From Planctomycetota bacterium (lineage in GTDB: Bacteria > Planctomycetota > UBA1135 > GCA-002686595): 64,000 bases of DNA. Positions 8,216-16,955 of the stretch are shown here, in pieces. The notes beneath the pieces were generated by a model. It was not told where the DNA came from and ran no database searches. It was given only the letters and a program-made list of their open reading frames with translations. The first letter of the stretch is position 1. Each line of letters begins with the position of its first letter. Location: the NCBI GenBank assembly GCA_020638875.1, contig JACKHS010000001.1, forward strand, positions 372,001 to 436,000. The letters are read 5' to 3'. A program made the translations under genes and the position numbers.

Positions 8216-10018
8216 TCAGCCGTCGACGCGCTCGGCCTGCATGTGGAAGTCCTCGTCCACCTCGGCGGACGCGTACTCGTACGGGCCGCGCTTGACCTCG
8301 ATCTGGTAGTCGAAGTTGCCGTGGCCGGGGGGCGAGGGCGCCGTCCACTCGAGCGTCGTCGCGCGCCAGGGGTTCCGGCCCACGCGCTTGCCCCAGAACA
8401 TGCTGTGGAAGAAGTTCACCACGAAGAAGATCTGCCAGGCGAACAGGCAGAACGCGCTGATCGAGATGAACTGGTTGAGCGGCTTCAGGTGGTGGAAGAC
8501 CTCGTACGCGTACGGGTCGGCCGTGCGCCGCATGAGCCCGGCGAGGCCGAGCTGGTGCATCATGTAGAAGACGCAGTTCGTGAAGACGAACGTGCCCACG
8601 AAGTGGATCTTGCCGAGCGTCTCGTTCATCAGGCGCCCGAACATCTTCGGGAACCAGTGGTAGATGCCCGCGAAGATCGCGAACACCGAGCCGCCGAACA
8701 CCACGTAGTGGAAGTGCGCCACGACGATGTACGTGTCGTGGATGTAGATGTCGACCGGCGTGGCCGCCATCCAGATGCCGGAGAGGCCGCCGATGATGAA
8801 CATCGAGACGAAGCCGACCGCGTTCAGCATCGGCGTCGTGAGCTGGATGCGGGCGCCCCACAGCGTGCCGAGCCAGTTGAACACCTTCACGGCCGAGGGC
8901 AGCGCAATCATGATCGTCGCGACCATGAAGGTCATGCCCATCGCCGGGTTCATGCCCGAGGCGAACATGTGGTGGCCCCACACGATGAAGCCCAGGCCGG
9001 CGATGGCAGACATCGAGTAGACCATCGGCTTGTAGCCGAAGATCGGCTTGCGCGCGTGGACCGCGATGATGTCGGAGGCGAGGCCCATCGCGGGCAGCAC
9101 CATGATGTACACGGCCGGGTGGCTGTAGAACCAGAACAGGTGCTGCCACAGGAGCGGCTGACCGCCCGCGGCGGCGCCCGCGGCCTCGCTGTTGACCTGG
9201 TTGATGACGAGGTTCGTCGGCGTGAAGAAGCCGGTGTGCAGCACGCGGTCGCTGAGCTGCATGAAGCTCGCGGCGGTCAGCACGGGCAGCGCGAAGAGCT
9301 GCAGGATGGCCGCGATGAGCAGCGCCCAGATCGTGAGCGGCATGCGCATCAGCGTCATGCCCGGCGCGCGCATCTTGGCGATCGTCGTCACGTAGTTGAC
9401 CGCGCCCATCATCGAGGACACGCCCGAGAACGTCAGACCCATCAGCCAGAACGTCTGGCCGCCGCGCGAACCGGGGTTCGACTGCGCGAGCGTCGACAGC
9501 GGCGGGTACGCGGTCCACCCGGAGGAGGCGGCGCCGCCCTCGGCCGTGAACGACATGCACGCCAGGATCAGGCCGGGGATCATGAACCAGAAGCCGAGCA
9601 TGTTCAGCTTCGGGAAGGCCATGTCCGGCGCGCCGATCATCAGCGGGATCAGGTAGTTGCCGAAGGCACCGGTGAGCAGCGGGATGATCACGAAGAAGAT
9701 CATCACCGTGCCGTGCATGGTGAACAGCGACGTGTAGAACTCGGGGCTGATCGCCTTGCCGGTCTCCGGGTACAGGAGCTGGCCGAGCACGGGCATCTCG
9801 GTCCCCGGCCAGGCGAGCTGCCAGCGGATGGCCATGGCCAGCAGGCCGCCGACCACGAACATCACGAGGCCGACCAGCATGAACTGGATGCCGATGACCT
9901 TGTGGTCGACGGAGAAGACGTACTTCTGGACGAAGTTCAGCTCGTGGTGGTCGTGGTGGACGTGCACCGTCCCCGGCGCGCCCTCACCCGGCTGGATGGT
10001 CGTTGCGGTGGAGCTCAC
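8216..10018 (-). CDS. ctaD: Cytochrome c oxidase subunit I, A2-type heme-copper oxidase
   Basis: The 600-residue catalytic subunit that holds heme a and the heme a3-CuB centre and pumps protons. Twelve core helices are recognisable. CuB and heme ligands are seen in TMHGTVMIFF, in HPAVY around His300-Tyr304 and in VWGHHMF, and in DTYIVVAHFHYV. The helix VI motif is YSHPAV (Tyr298-Val303) rather than GHPEV, so the D-channel glutamate is absent and replaced by the Tyr-Ser pair that defines A2-type enzymes. The cross-linking Tyr304 is kept. It starts 3 bp after the CtaC gene stop. Confidence 0.95.
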   Translation of the reverse strand: MSSTATTIQPGEGAPGTVHVHHDHHELNFVQKYVFSVDHKVIGIQFMLVGLVMFVVGGLLAMAIRWQLAWPGTEMPVLGQLLYPETGKAISPEFYTSLFTMHGTVMIFFVIIPLLTGAFGNYLIPLMIGAPDMAFPKLNMLGFWFMIPGLILACMSFTAEGGAASSGWTAYPPLSTLAQSNPGSRGGQTFWLMGLTFSGVSSMMGAVNYVTTIAKMRAPGMTLMRMPLTIWALLIAAILQLFALPVLTAASFMQLSDRVLHTGFFTPTNLVINQVNSEAAGAAAGGQPLLWQHLFWFYSHPAVYIMVLPAMGLASDIIAVHARKPIFGYKPMVYSMSAIAGLGFIVWGHHMFASGMNPAMGMTFMVATIMIALPSAVKVFNWLGTLWGARIQLTTPMLNAVGFVSMFIIGGLSGIWMAATPVDIYIHDTYIVVAHFHYVVFGGSVFAIFAGIYHWFPKMFGRLMNETLGKIHFVGTFVFTNCVFYMMHQLGLAGLMRRTADPYAYEVFHHLKPLNQFISISAFCLFAWQIFFVVNFFHSMFWGKRVGRNPWRATTLEWTAPSPPGHGNFDYQIEVKRGPYEYASAEVDEDFHMQAERVDG

Positions 10019-10021
10019 GGA

Positions 10022-10789
10022 TCAGCCCTCCATACCAGTGTTCATGAACTCGGACTGCAGACCGGCCATGTAGGCGCGATAGTCCTCCTCGGAGACGACG
10101 CGCACCTTGCCCGCCATCTTGTAGTGGCCCCAGCCGCACAGCTCCATGCAGACCAGGTCGTACTCGCCGATCTCCTCGGCCTGGAACCAGACCGGGATCG
10201 CGAGGCCCGGCATCGCGTCCTGCTTCAGGCGGAACGCCGGCACCGAGAAGCTGTGGATGACGTCGCGCGAGTGGAGCACGAACTTCACCGGCTGATTGAC
10301 GGGCACCACGAACTCGTAGGGCGACTCGAGGTCGTCCATCGTGCCGAACTCGCCGTCGGCGCCGGGGTACTGGAAGCGCCAGTCGAACTGCGAGGCCCAC
10401 ACGTGCGCGAAGGGCTCGCCCTCGGGGAAGCTGCCCTTGAAGCGCATCTCGGCCCAGGTGCTCATCTGGAAGAACGCGATCAGCACCAGCAGGCCGGCCG
10501 GGACGGCGGTCCACAGCATCTCCAGCTTGTGGCTGCCGTGCGTGTAGACGGCCTTGCTCGAGTCCTTCTTCGAGTAGCGCCACACGAACCAGAACAGCAG
10601 CATCTCGGTGAGCACGAAGAAGAACGTGACCATCCCGAGGATGAGGTAGAACAGGAAGTCGACGTCCTGGCCGAAGGTCGAGACCTCGGGCTGCATCCAC
10701 CAGCCGTGGTCGGCGGCGGTCACGAAGGTGTAGACGCCGAGCACCGGCACGGCGAGCAGCAGCAGGGCGGTGAAGAGACGGGTCAGCAT
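10022..10789 (-). CDS. ctaC: Cytochrome c oxidase subunit II with CuA site
   Basis: A 255-residue subunit that takes electrons from cytochrome c through the binuclear CuA centre. It has a signal/anchor segment at 4-25 and two membrane helices at about 45-70 and 93-112, then a periplasmic cupredoxin domain. All CuA ligands are present: His179, Cys214, Glu216, Cys218, His222 and Met225 (CMELCGWGHYKM). There is no fused cytochrome c domain, unlike caa3 subunit II; a separate diheme cytochrome is encoded just upstream. Confidence 0.95.
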   Translation of the reverse strand: MLTRLFTALLLLAVPVLGVYTFVTAADHGWWMQPEVSTFGQDVDFLFYLILGMVTFFFVLTEMLLFWFVWRYSKKDSSKAVYTHGSHKLEMLWTAVPAGLLVLIAFFQMSTWAEMRFKGSFPEGEPFAHVWASQFDWRFQYPGADGEFGTMDDLESPYEFVVPVNQPVKFVLHSRDVIHSFSVPAFRLKQDAMPGLAIPVWFQAEEIGEYDLVCMELCGWGHYKMAGKVRVVSEEDYRAYMAGLQSEFMNTGMEG

Positions 10790-10816
10790 GTGCGGGGTCC
10801 TCGTTCGTGCTCGGGA

Positions 10817-12283
10817 TCAGTGCGCCTGCGCGCCGCCGTGGTGCTCGTCGTTGGCGCCCTCGTGGGGCGCGCCGTGCTGCAGCGGATCGACGCCGCCGTC
10901 CATCGCCTCGACGACGCTGAACGCGTCGAGGCCGAAGCCGTCCTCCTTCTCGCCGAGCGACCGGACGTAGTGGACGAGCGCCCACATGTCGTCGCCGGGG
11001 AGCAGCGGGTCGCCGTTCGCGTCGGTCGACTTGCCCAGGCCGGGCATCGGCGTGCCGTTGATGCCGGCGTAGATGCGGCGGTAGATGTCGATCGGCTTGC
11101 GACCGAAGCGGAACACGCCGCGCACGAGGTTGCGCGGGATGATGTCGTGGCCCCAGTCGTCCTTGATGCGGTGCTTCACGCCGTCGGAGTCGGTCTCCCA
11201 GGCGGACGCGCCGTTGCCCAGGCCCTGCTCGCCGTGGCACGAGAAGCAGTTGCCCTTGGCCGGGTCCATGAACAGCTCGCGGCCGCGCGCGATCAGCTCG
11301 GGCGTGGGCGCGGGGATCTCGCCGTCGAAGGTGATGACCTCCTTGTTCGGGTCGGTCCACTTGGCCCAGACGTCGAGGTAGCTCTCCGAGACGTCGTCCG
11401 GCGTGATCGACTCCGCGTCGAGGAAGGCGTAGGTCAGGCGCGTCTCGACCTCGCCGCGCATCGCCAGCAGGCGCACGTAGTCGGTGACGCCGTTCAGCTC
11501 CGCGTCGCCGAAGCGGCGGAAGGACGGCATCGCGGTCGTGTAGACGCCCTCGGCGACGATGCGGAACAGGTCCTCGCGGCGCGGCGTGGCCTTGTCGGCC
11601 AGCGCGGTGAACTTGAACACGCCCTTGCGGTAGTCGCGCGGCAGCGGGCTGAGGAAGCGCGCGGTCGGGCCGTCGCCCCCGCCGCTGTTGCCGTGGCAGT
11701 GCAGGCACTCGCGGCGGTAGAAGTCCGCGCTCTGGCGCAGCGTCGGGTAGAACTCGACCAGCGTGCGGCGCGCCTCGTCCTTGAAGGCGGCCTCGTCGAA
11801 CTTGCCGTCGGTGTCGAACTGCCCGGCCGCCTTGTCCTCCATCAGGCGCTTCCAGTTCTGCACCAACGCCTGCGGCAGGTAGGTGTCCGCCACCGCGTCG
11901 TAGTCCCCCGCCTCGACCAGCGCCAGCGCCTCGGCGTGGCGCGCGGTGTTGTCGGCGTAGAGCGCGTCGAGCTGCTCGTCCGTGAAGTCGCCGCCGCCGT
12001 CCTCGCCCTTGGGGTACGTCGGCCAGTTGGGGTTGTAGCCGTCGGAGCGCCAGTCGGAGGTCACCATGAACTTGGGCTCCTGCGGCGTGCCGTACAGCAT
12101 CTCGAGCGCGCCGAGGATGGTGGCCTGCACGTCGGGCGCGTCGGCCAGCTCCCCGAGGTTGTTCTCGCTCAGCGCGTACTCGCGGTCGGCGGCGTGCGGC
12201 TCGAAGTCGCAACCGGAGGTCAACAGGAGCGCGGCGCCGGCGAGGAGCGCGGCCGAGCTACGACGACATGTAGTGAGATCCAT
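10817..12283 (-). CDS. Diheme c-type cytochrome lipoprotein of the oxidase locus
   Basis: A 488-residue exported protein with a lipobox-like LLTSGC ending at Cys25, so probably anchored to a membrane. Two CxxCH heme sites are seen: CLHCH at 193-197 and CFSCH at 346-350. Likely axial Met residues occur in TTAMPSFRRF and GTPMPGLG. The C-terminal tail is His-rich. Being first in the oxidase operon, it probably delivers electrons to CtaC; this is inference. The ATG at 12281-12283 was chosen because it directly precedes the signal peptide; the open frame before it is Arg/Ala/Pro-rich and not protein-like. Confidence 0.88.
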   Translation of the reverse strand: MDLTTCRRSSAALLAGAALLLTSGCDFEPHAADREYALSENNLGELADAPDVQATILGALEMLYGTPQEPKFMVTSDWRSDGYNPNWPTYPKGEDGGGDFTDEQLDALYADNTARHAEALALVEAGDYDAVADTYLPQALVQNWKRLMEDKAAGQFDTDGKFDEAAFKDEARRTLVEFYPTLRQSADFYRRECLHCHGNSGGGDGPTARFLSPLPRDYRKGVFKFTALADKATPRREDLFRIVAEGVYTTAMPSFRRFGDAELNGVTDYVRLLAMRGEVETRLTYAFLDAESITPDDVSESYLDVWAKWTDPNKEVITFDGEIPAPTPELIARGRELFMDPAKGNCFSCHGEQGLGNGASAWETDSDGVKHRIKDDWGHDIIPRNLVRGVFRFGRKPIDIYRRIYAGINGTPMPGLGKSTDANGDPLLPGDDMWALVHYVRSLGEKEDGFGLDAFSVVEAMDGGVDPLQHGAPHEGANDEHHGGAQAH

Positions 12284-12427
12284 CCGAATCCGGGAGGGGT
12301 ACGCGGGTTCGCCATCGCGCGAGCGGCCCGGGGGCGGGGCCGCTGGCCTGGACGCGCGGGAGGCAGCGGCGCTGGAACGGGCCGCACGGGAGGACGAGGA
12401 GGGCGCCAGGCGCCCTCTTCCGCGCGC

Positions 12428-12456
12428 GAGTGTGCCGACGGGCGGAATCGTGTCAA
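12428..12456 (-). promoter_or_regulatory. Possible sigma-70-type promoter of the oxidase operon
   Basis: On the minus strand a perfect TTGACA (12451-12456) is followed after 16-17 bases by CACACT/ACACTC (12428-12434), a weak -10 element. It lies about 145 bases before the cytochrome c start, in the only sizeable gap upstream of the operon. Only the -35 box is convincing. Confidence 0.35.
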
Positions 12457-12550
12457 GAAGGGCGGGTCCCAATCAGCCCGCGCGAATCAAAAGGACTGCT
12501 TGGTCCGAATTGAATCTCGCGCTGCCGTCGCGATGTCGTCACGGCGTACC

Positions 12551-13659
12551 ATGTCGCGCCCCCCACCCAGGACGACCGTGCAACGCTCTCCCCTGCTCGA
12601 CCTCCACGCGGCCGCCGGCGCCGTGATCGCCGCCGCCGACGGCCCCGCGCCGCTGCTCCTGACCTACGGCGACGTGCCCGGCGAGCACGAGGCCGCGCGC
12701 CGCGGCGCCGCGCTCTTCGACGAGACCACGCGCGGGCTCGTGCGGGTCCACGGCGCCGACGCGCGCGAGCTGTTGCACCGGCTGCTCGCCAACGAGGTGC
12801 TGCCGCTCGAGCCCGGTCGCGGCAACCGCAACCTCCTGCTCTCGCCCAAGGGCAAGGTGCGCTTCGACTTCCAGCTCACCGTCGCGCCCGACGGCGCCTA
12901 CCTGCTGGACACCGAGCCCGACGACGGCGCGCGGCTGCGCGACGCGCTCGACATGTACGTCTTCAGCGAGGCGGTCGAGCTCGAGGACCTCGGCGACGAG
13001 GCCGCGCCGCTCCTGCTGGTCGGCCCGGCCGCCGCCGACGCCGCGCGCGCCGCCACTGGCCTCGAGCCGCCCGACGAGGTCGGCGCCTGCGCCTTCGCGA
13101 GTTCGACGGCCGCCCGCTGCGCGTGACGCGGCTGCGCGCCCTCGGCGTGGACGCGCTGCGCCTCGACGCGGGCCCCGCGGGCGCGCCCGCGCTGTGGCGC
13201 GCGCTGTCGGCGCACGCACGCCCCACCGGCCGCGTCGTGGCGGACGTGCTGCGCGTGGCGGAGGTCGCCGCGCTGCCGGGCGAGGACGTCAACGACGACA
13301 TCTACCCGCAGGAGGCGCGCCTCGAGGACGCGTTCAGCCTCTCGAAGGGCTGCTACATCGGCCAGGAGGTCGTCGCCAAGATCGACACCTACGGCGGTCT
13401 CAACAAGCGCCTCTGCGCGCTGCGCGTCAGCCACGACGACCCGGTGTCGGCCGGCACGCGCCTCTTCCGCCAGGACCCCGAGAGCGGCGAGTGGCGCGAC
13501 CTCGGCGTCGTCACGTCGTGGGCGTACTCGTTCGAGGACGACACGGGTCGGGTGCTCGCGTACCTGAAGCGACGTCACCAGGCGCCCGGCACCGTCTTCC
13601 GCCTGGGCGAAGGGCCGGCGACCGCCGAGGTCGTCGTGGGCACCGACGACGAGGCCTGA
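12551..13659 (+). CDS. ygfZ: YgfZ/GcvT-like folate-binding protein, one frameshift
   Basis: A tetrahydrofolate-dependent family that helps maintain Fe-S enzymes. The product is read in two frames. 12551-13126 gives the N-terminal folate-binding part (GAALFDETTRGLVRVHGADA, LLLSPKGKVRFDF). Then one base is missing near 13100, after which the frame ending at 13659 continues (FDGRPLRVTRLRALGVDALR, then the family signature KGCYIGQEVVAKI at about 13349-13385). The joined length of about 369 residues is normal. Start is ATG 12551, or GTG 12578 with AGGACG just before it. A single indel in GC-rich DNA suggests a sequencing error rather than decay. Confidence 0.82.
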
Positions 13660-13676
13660 GCGCCCGCGCGGGCGCT
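13659..13676. terminator. Palindromic hairpin between convergent genes
   Basis: AGCGCCCG-CG-CGGGCGCT is an 18-base perfect palindrome. It lies exactly between the stop of the YgfZ-like gene and the stop of the DUF3108-like gene and could end transcription from both sides. No T-tract is visible. Confidence 0.4.
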
Positions 13677-14727
13677 ACTTCGCGTCCACGACGCCGAAGG
13701 CCTCCGGCGTGCCGAGGTAGCTCGCGAGCTTGATGCGCGCGTGCAGGTCCATGATGTCGCCGAGCGGGACGTCGCCCTCGATGAGCACCGGCACGCCTGT
13801 GCTCTCGTGGACCCAGATCTTGATCGAGCCCTTGATGCCGAACAGGCCCGAGAACTTCGCGCCGCCGCCCTCCGCGCCCTCGGGTTGCGACACGCCGAGC
13901 TGCACCTCGCGACACGCGAAGGTGCCGGCGGGCACCTTGACGTTGCCGCTCACGCCGCGCGTCAGCGTCACGTCCCAGAGGTTCTCCTTCTGCAGCATGT
14001 GCAGCGCGAGCGTGTCGCGCTCCTCGCGCACCAGCGTGCGCGCGAGGTAGATCGCGCCGAGCACGTCCACGGTCTCCGGCGGCACCGCGAACTCCATCGG
14101 CTCGTCCCACAGGCGGTGCTCGGCGCGCTTGCACTTCTTGCAGTGGTAGTCGTCGTTCCACGGCAGCGTGGCCTTGACGAAGTGCTCGAGCCGGTCGCAG
14201 CCGGGGCAGTGGCTGTTGCCGCGGTAGTTGCCCGTCCACGCGCCGTCGACGAGGCCGATCTTGAGCTCGCGCTTGCGGTTCTCGCTGCCGGTCTGGACCT
14301 CGAGGTTGAGCACGCTCGGCCAGTCCTGCGGCAGGAAGCGCGTGGTGATCGAGTGGTCGAGCTCGTAGCCGAGGTGCCCGCCGCGCGCGACGGTGCGCAC
14401 CCAGCCCACGAGCCGGCCGCTCTCGGCGGGCGCCTGCCCCGGCATGGGCAGACCGGCGACGAAGGGCTCCACGCCCGAGGACATCGTCACCGTGCCGACC
14501 GAAGCCTCGCCGAGGATGCCGAGGTCGACCTCGACCTGGAACTCGAGCACCTCGCCGGGCGGGATCCACAGCACGGGCTCGTCCCCGCGCTGGATGCGGT
14601 AGCTGCCCTCGACCAGGTGCGGGTCGCCCGGGCCGGCCAGGGCCGGGATCGCGCGGCCCACGACGGGGTCGTCGGCGGGCCGCGGCGCGAGCAACGGGAG
14701 GAGCAGGAGCAGGGCGCTGGGAGTCAT
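13675..14727 (-). CDS. Secreted DUF3108-like protein with zinc-ribbon-type cysteines
   Basis: A 350-residue protein with a short signal peptide (MTPSALLLLLPLLAPRPA). The body is beta-rich. The last third, with KVPAGTFACREVQLGVSQ and KIWVHESTGVPVLIEGDVP, resembles the DUF3108 periplasmic family. An unusual insert at about 166-197 carries two CxxC pairs, CPGC and CKKC, likely binding zinc. Function is unknown. The frame extends upstream past 14727, but that part is Arg/Ala-rich and overlaps the next gene, so the ATG at 14725-14727 followed by a signal peptide is preferred. Confidence 0.72.
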   Translation of the reverse strand: MTPSALLLLLPLLAPRPADDPVVGRAIPALAGPGDPHLVEGSYRIQRGDEPVLWIPPGEVLEFQVEVDLGILGEASVGTVTMSSGVEPFVAGLPMPGQAPAESGRLVGWVRTVARGGHLGYELDHSITTRFLPQDWPSVLNLEVQTGSENRKRELKIGLVDGAWTGNYRGNSHCPGCDRLEHFVKATLPWNDDYHCKKCKRAEHRLWDEPMEFAVPPETVDVLGAIYLARTLVREERDTLALHMLQKENLWDVTLTRGVSGNVKVPAGTFACREVQLGVSQPEGAEGGGAKFSGLFGIKGSIKIWVHESTGVPVLIEGDVPLGDIMDLHARIKLASYLGTPEAFGVVDAK

Positions 14728-14812
14728 GGTGCGGGCGCGGGGCGTGACCCGGCCGTCGGCTAGCCGAGCATGATTCGCGTGGCGAGACAAGCACCCGCCG
14801 CGCACGCCCGGC

Positions 14813-15874
14813 TCACGCGTCGTCGCGCGCGGCGGCGCGGCGCGCCTCGAGGCGACGCTCGGCCTCCACGAAGGCGAAGCGCGCCGGTGGGCGGCCGGCC
14901 GCGGCGGCGGCCTCGAGCAGCTCGGACAGCACCCCGCGGATGCGGGCGCCGATCTCATCGACCGAGAGGCGCCGGCCTTCCAGGTGGAAGTGCGCGCCGC
15001 GGATCAACGCGCCCGAGTTGATCACGAAGTCGGGCGCGTAGAGCACGCCGCGGCGGTGCAGGTCGTCGCCGTGCGCCTCGCGCGCGAGCACGTTGTTCGC
15101 GCCGCCGGCCACCACGCGACAGCGGAGCCGCGGGACCGAGATGCTGTGCAGGATGCCGCCCAGCGCGCAGGGCGCGAAGACGTCGCACTCGACGTCGAGC
15201 TCGCGGCTGGGGTCGACCAGCTCGAGCTCGAGCTCGCCCGCCACGCGCTGCGCGGTCGCTGCGTTCACGTCCGAGGCCAGCACCGTCGCGCCGGCCTCCA
15301 CCAGGCTGCGCGCGAGGCGGCTGCCGACCGCGCCCAGGCCCTGCACCACGACGCGCCGGCGCGCCCAGTCGACCTCGCCGTCGAGGTGCTCGAGCGCCGC
15401 CGCCATGCCGTGGAACACGCCCGCGGCGGTGCTCTCGGGCAGCTCGCCGGGGCCGCTCTCGTCGGGCCGCGTGACGTACTCGGTGCGCTCGGCCACCCAG
15501 CCCAGCTCGCGCGCGCCGGTGCCCACGTCGGGCCCGGTGTAGAAGCGCCCGCCCATGCGCGCGACGACGCGGCCCACGTGGCGGTAGGCCGCGGCCCAGT
15601 CCACCTCGGTGCGCTCGAGCACGACCAGCTTCGCACCGCCGGCGGGCAGGCCGGCCAGGACGCACTTGTGCGTCATCGCGCGCGCCAGGCGCAGCACGTC
15701 GCGCAGCGCCTCCTCCTCGTCGCGGTAGCTCCAACGCCGGATGCCGCCCAGCGCCGGCCCCGCGCTGGTGTCGTGCACCGCGAGGAAGGCGCGCAGGCCG
15801 GAGCGGGCGTCGTGGAGGGCGACGACCTCCTCGAAGCCCCCGCTGGCGAGGGCGTCCAAGACGTGGGTGTCCAT
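14813..15874 (-). CDS. Leucine/phenylalanine-type amino acid dehydrogenase
   Basis: Oxidative deamination of a branched or aromatic amino acid with NAD, in the cytoplasm. It is 353 residues, the usual length for leucine dehydrogenase. The N-terminal catalytic domain has ALGGIRRWSY, KCVLAGLPAGGAKLVV (catalytic Lys region, about 70-85) and YTGPDVGTGARELGWV. The Rossmann domain has VVVQGLGAVGSRLARSL at about 171-187, and later APCALGGILHSIS and VAGGANNVLA match the family. Amino acid preference cannot be read from the sequence. Confidence 0.9.
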   Translation of the reverse strand: MDTHVLDALASGGFEEVVALHDARSGLRAFLAVHDTSAGPALGGIRRWSYRDEEEALRDVLRLARAMTHKCVLAGLPAGGAKLVVLERTEVDWAAAYRHVGRVVARMGGRFYTGPDVGTGARELGWVAERTEYVTRPDESGPGELPESTAAGVFHGMAAALEHLDGEVDWARRRVVVQGLGAVGSRLARSLVEAGATVLASDVNAATAQRVAGELELELVDPSRELDVECDVFAPCALGGILHSISVPRLRCRVVAGGANNVLAREAHGDDLHRRGVLYAPDFVINSGALIRGAHFHLEGRRLSVDEIGARIRGVLSELLEAAAAAGRPPARFAFVEAERRLEARRAAARDDA

Positions 15875-15995
15875 GCGGGGCGTGGGGAGGGGGACCGCCG
15901 TGCTTGGGCGGCGGGAACGGTCGAGTGTACCCTCTGCGCGCGCCGAGGCCGCCTCCACGGGAAGAGGACGTCCGCCGCGGCGTCCCTCGACGACC

Positions 15996-16928
15996 ATGCA
16001 CTGCCCTCCCCTCCCCCTGCGCGTCGTGGCCGTCGCGCTCCTCGCCCTGCTCCTCGCGCCGGGCTGCGCCTCGACCGACGACTCCCAGCTCGAGGAGGTC
16101 GACGTGTTCCAGCCGCTCGGGCCCGACTCGCGCCTGGACGACTCGATCGGCAAGTACCTGGCCGATCTGTCGACGTCCATGAACGCGTGGATGAACAAGA
16201 CGATGGACGCGGCCACGCAGCAGGAGCGCAGCAAGCACGCCCTGCTCGAGACCTCGATCCGCGAGCGCGTGCGCAAGCGCAAGAGCGAGATCCTCACGCA
16301 GCTCGAGACCGGCCCCACGCGCAACCGCGTGATCGCGGCCACCGCGCTGGGCTTCAGCAACGACCCGACGATGCTCTCGCCGCTGCTGGCGTGCCTCGAC
16401 GACCCCGACGAGCTCGTCGTGTCGAACGCGCTGACGGGCCTGGCGGTGCTCGGGCTGCCCGAGACGCCGCTCGGCCGCGTGGCCGAGCTGATGCGCTACG
16501 CGGAGGACCCCAAGACGCGCTGGAGCGCCGCCAACTGCGCGCGCACGTTGATCGAGGCGGGCGCCGACGGCCTGCCGGTGCTGACGTCCGCGCGCGCCGG
16601 CCTGGCCGAGGTGGCCGAGCCGATGGTGCGCACGCAGTGCCTGCTGATCCTCGCGCGCCTCGAGGACGCCGAGTCGATCGACGCGATGTCGCAGCTCCTC
16701 TACGACGACACGCCGCTGGTCGGCGTCGCGGCGGCGCGCTCGCTGGCCTACCTCGGCCGGCACGTCGACAAGGCCAAGGGCGACGTGGCGCGCGCGCTCT
16801 TCGCGGCCCTCGCCGAGGGCGACCGCGAGCAGCGCATCGTCGCGCACCGCGGCCTGGTCGAGCTCTCGGGCCGCGACTACAAGCTCGACGTCGAGGAGTG
16901 GCGCGAGTGGGTGCTGCGCCAACCCTGA
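15996..16928 (+). CDS. HEAT-repeat lipoprotein
   Basis: A 310-residue protein with a lipoprotein signal (LLALLLAPGC, Cys at about 20). After a charged helical stretch (about 60-95) come alpha-helical HEAT-like repeats: AATALGFSNDPTMLSPLLAC, VSNALTGLAVLGLPETPLG, VRTQCLLILARLEDAESID and VAAARSLAYLGRHVDKAKG. HEAT repeats usually serve as protein-binding scaffolds. It is followed 27 bp later by another secreted protein gene, perhaps co-transcribed. Specific role unknown. Confidence 0.78.
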   Translation: MHCPPLPLRVVAVALLALLLAPGCASTDDSQLEEVDVFQPLGPDSRLDDSIGKYLADLSTSMNAWMNKTMDAATQQERSKHALLETSIRERVRKRKSEILTQLETGPTRNRVIAATALGFSNDPTMLSPLLACLDDPDELVVSNALTGLAVLGLPETPLGRVAELMRYAEDPKTRWSAANCARTLIEAGADGLPVLTSARAGLAEVAEPMVRTQCLLILARLEDAESIDAMSQLLYDDTPLVGVAAARSLAYLGRHVDKAKGDVARALFAALAEGDREQRIVAHRGLVELSGRDYKLDVEEWREWVLRQP

Positions 16929-16955
16929 GCGCCGGCTTGGTGTAGGCTGGCGCGC

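Noticed and set aside
7352..12550. A very long open frame on the plus strand opposite the oxidase genes
   Set aside because: It is a shadow of GC-rich coding on the minus strand. Its residues are mostly His, Arg, Ala and Val with no domain, while the minus strand encodes clear oxidase proteins.
13124..13126. A third selenocysteine site at the UGA ending the first part of the YgfZ-like gene
   Set aside because: The continuation is in a different frame (one missing base), no Cys is expected there, and the conserved signature resumes only after the frame change.
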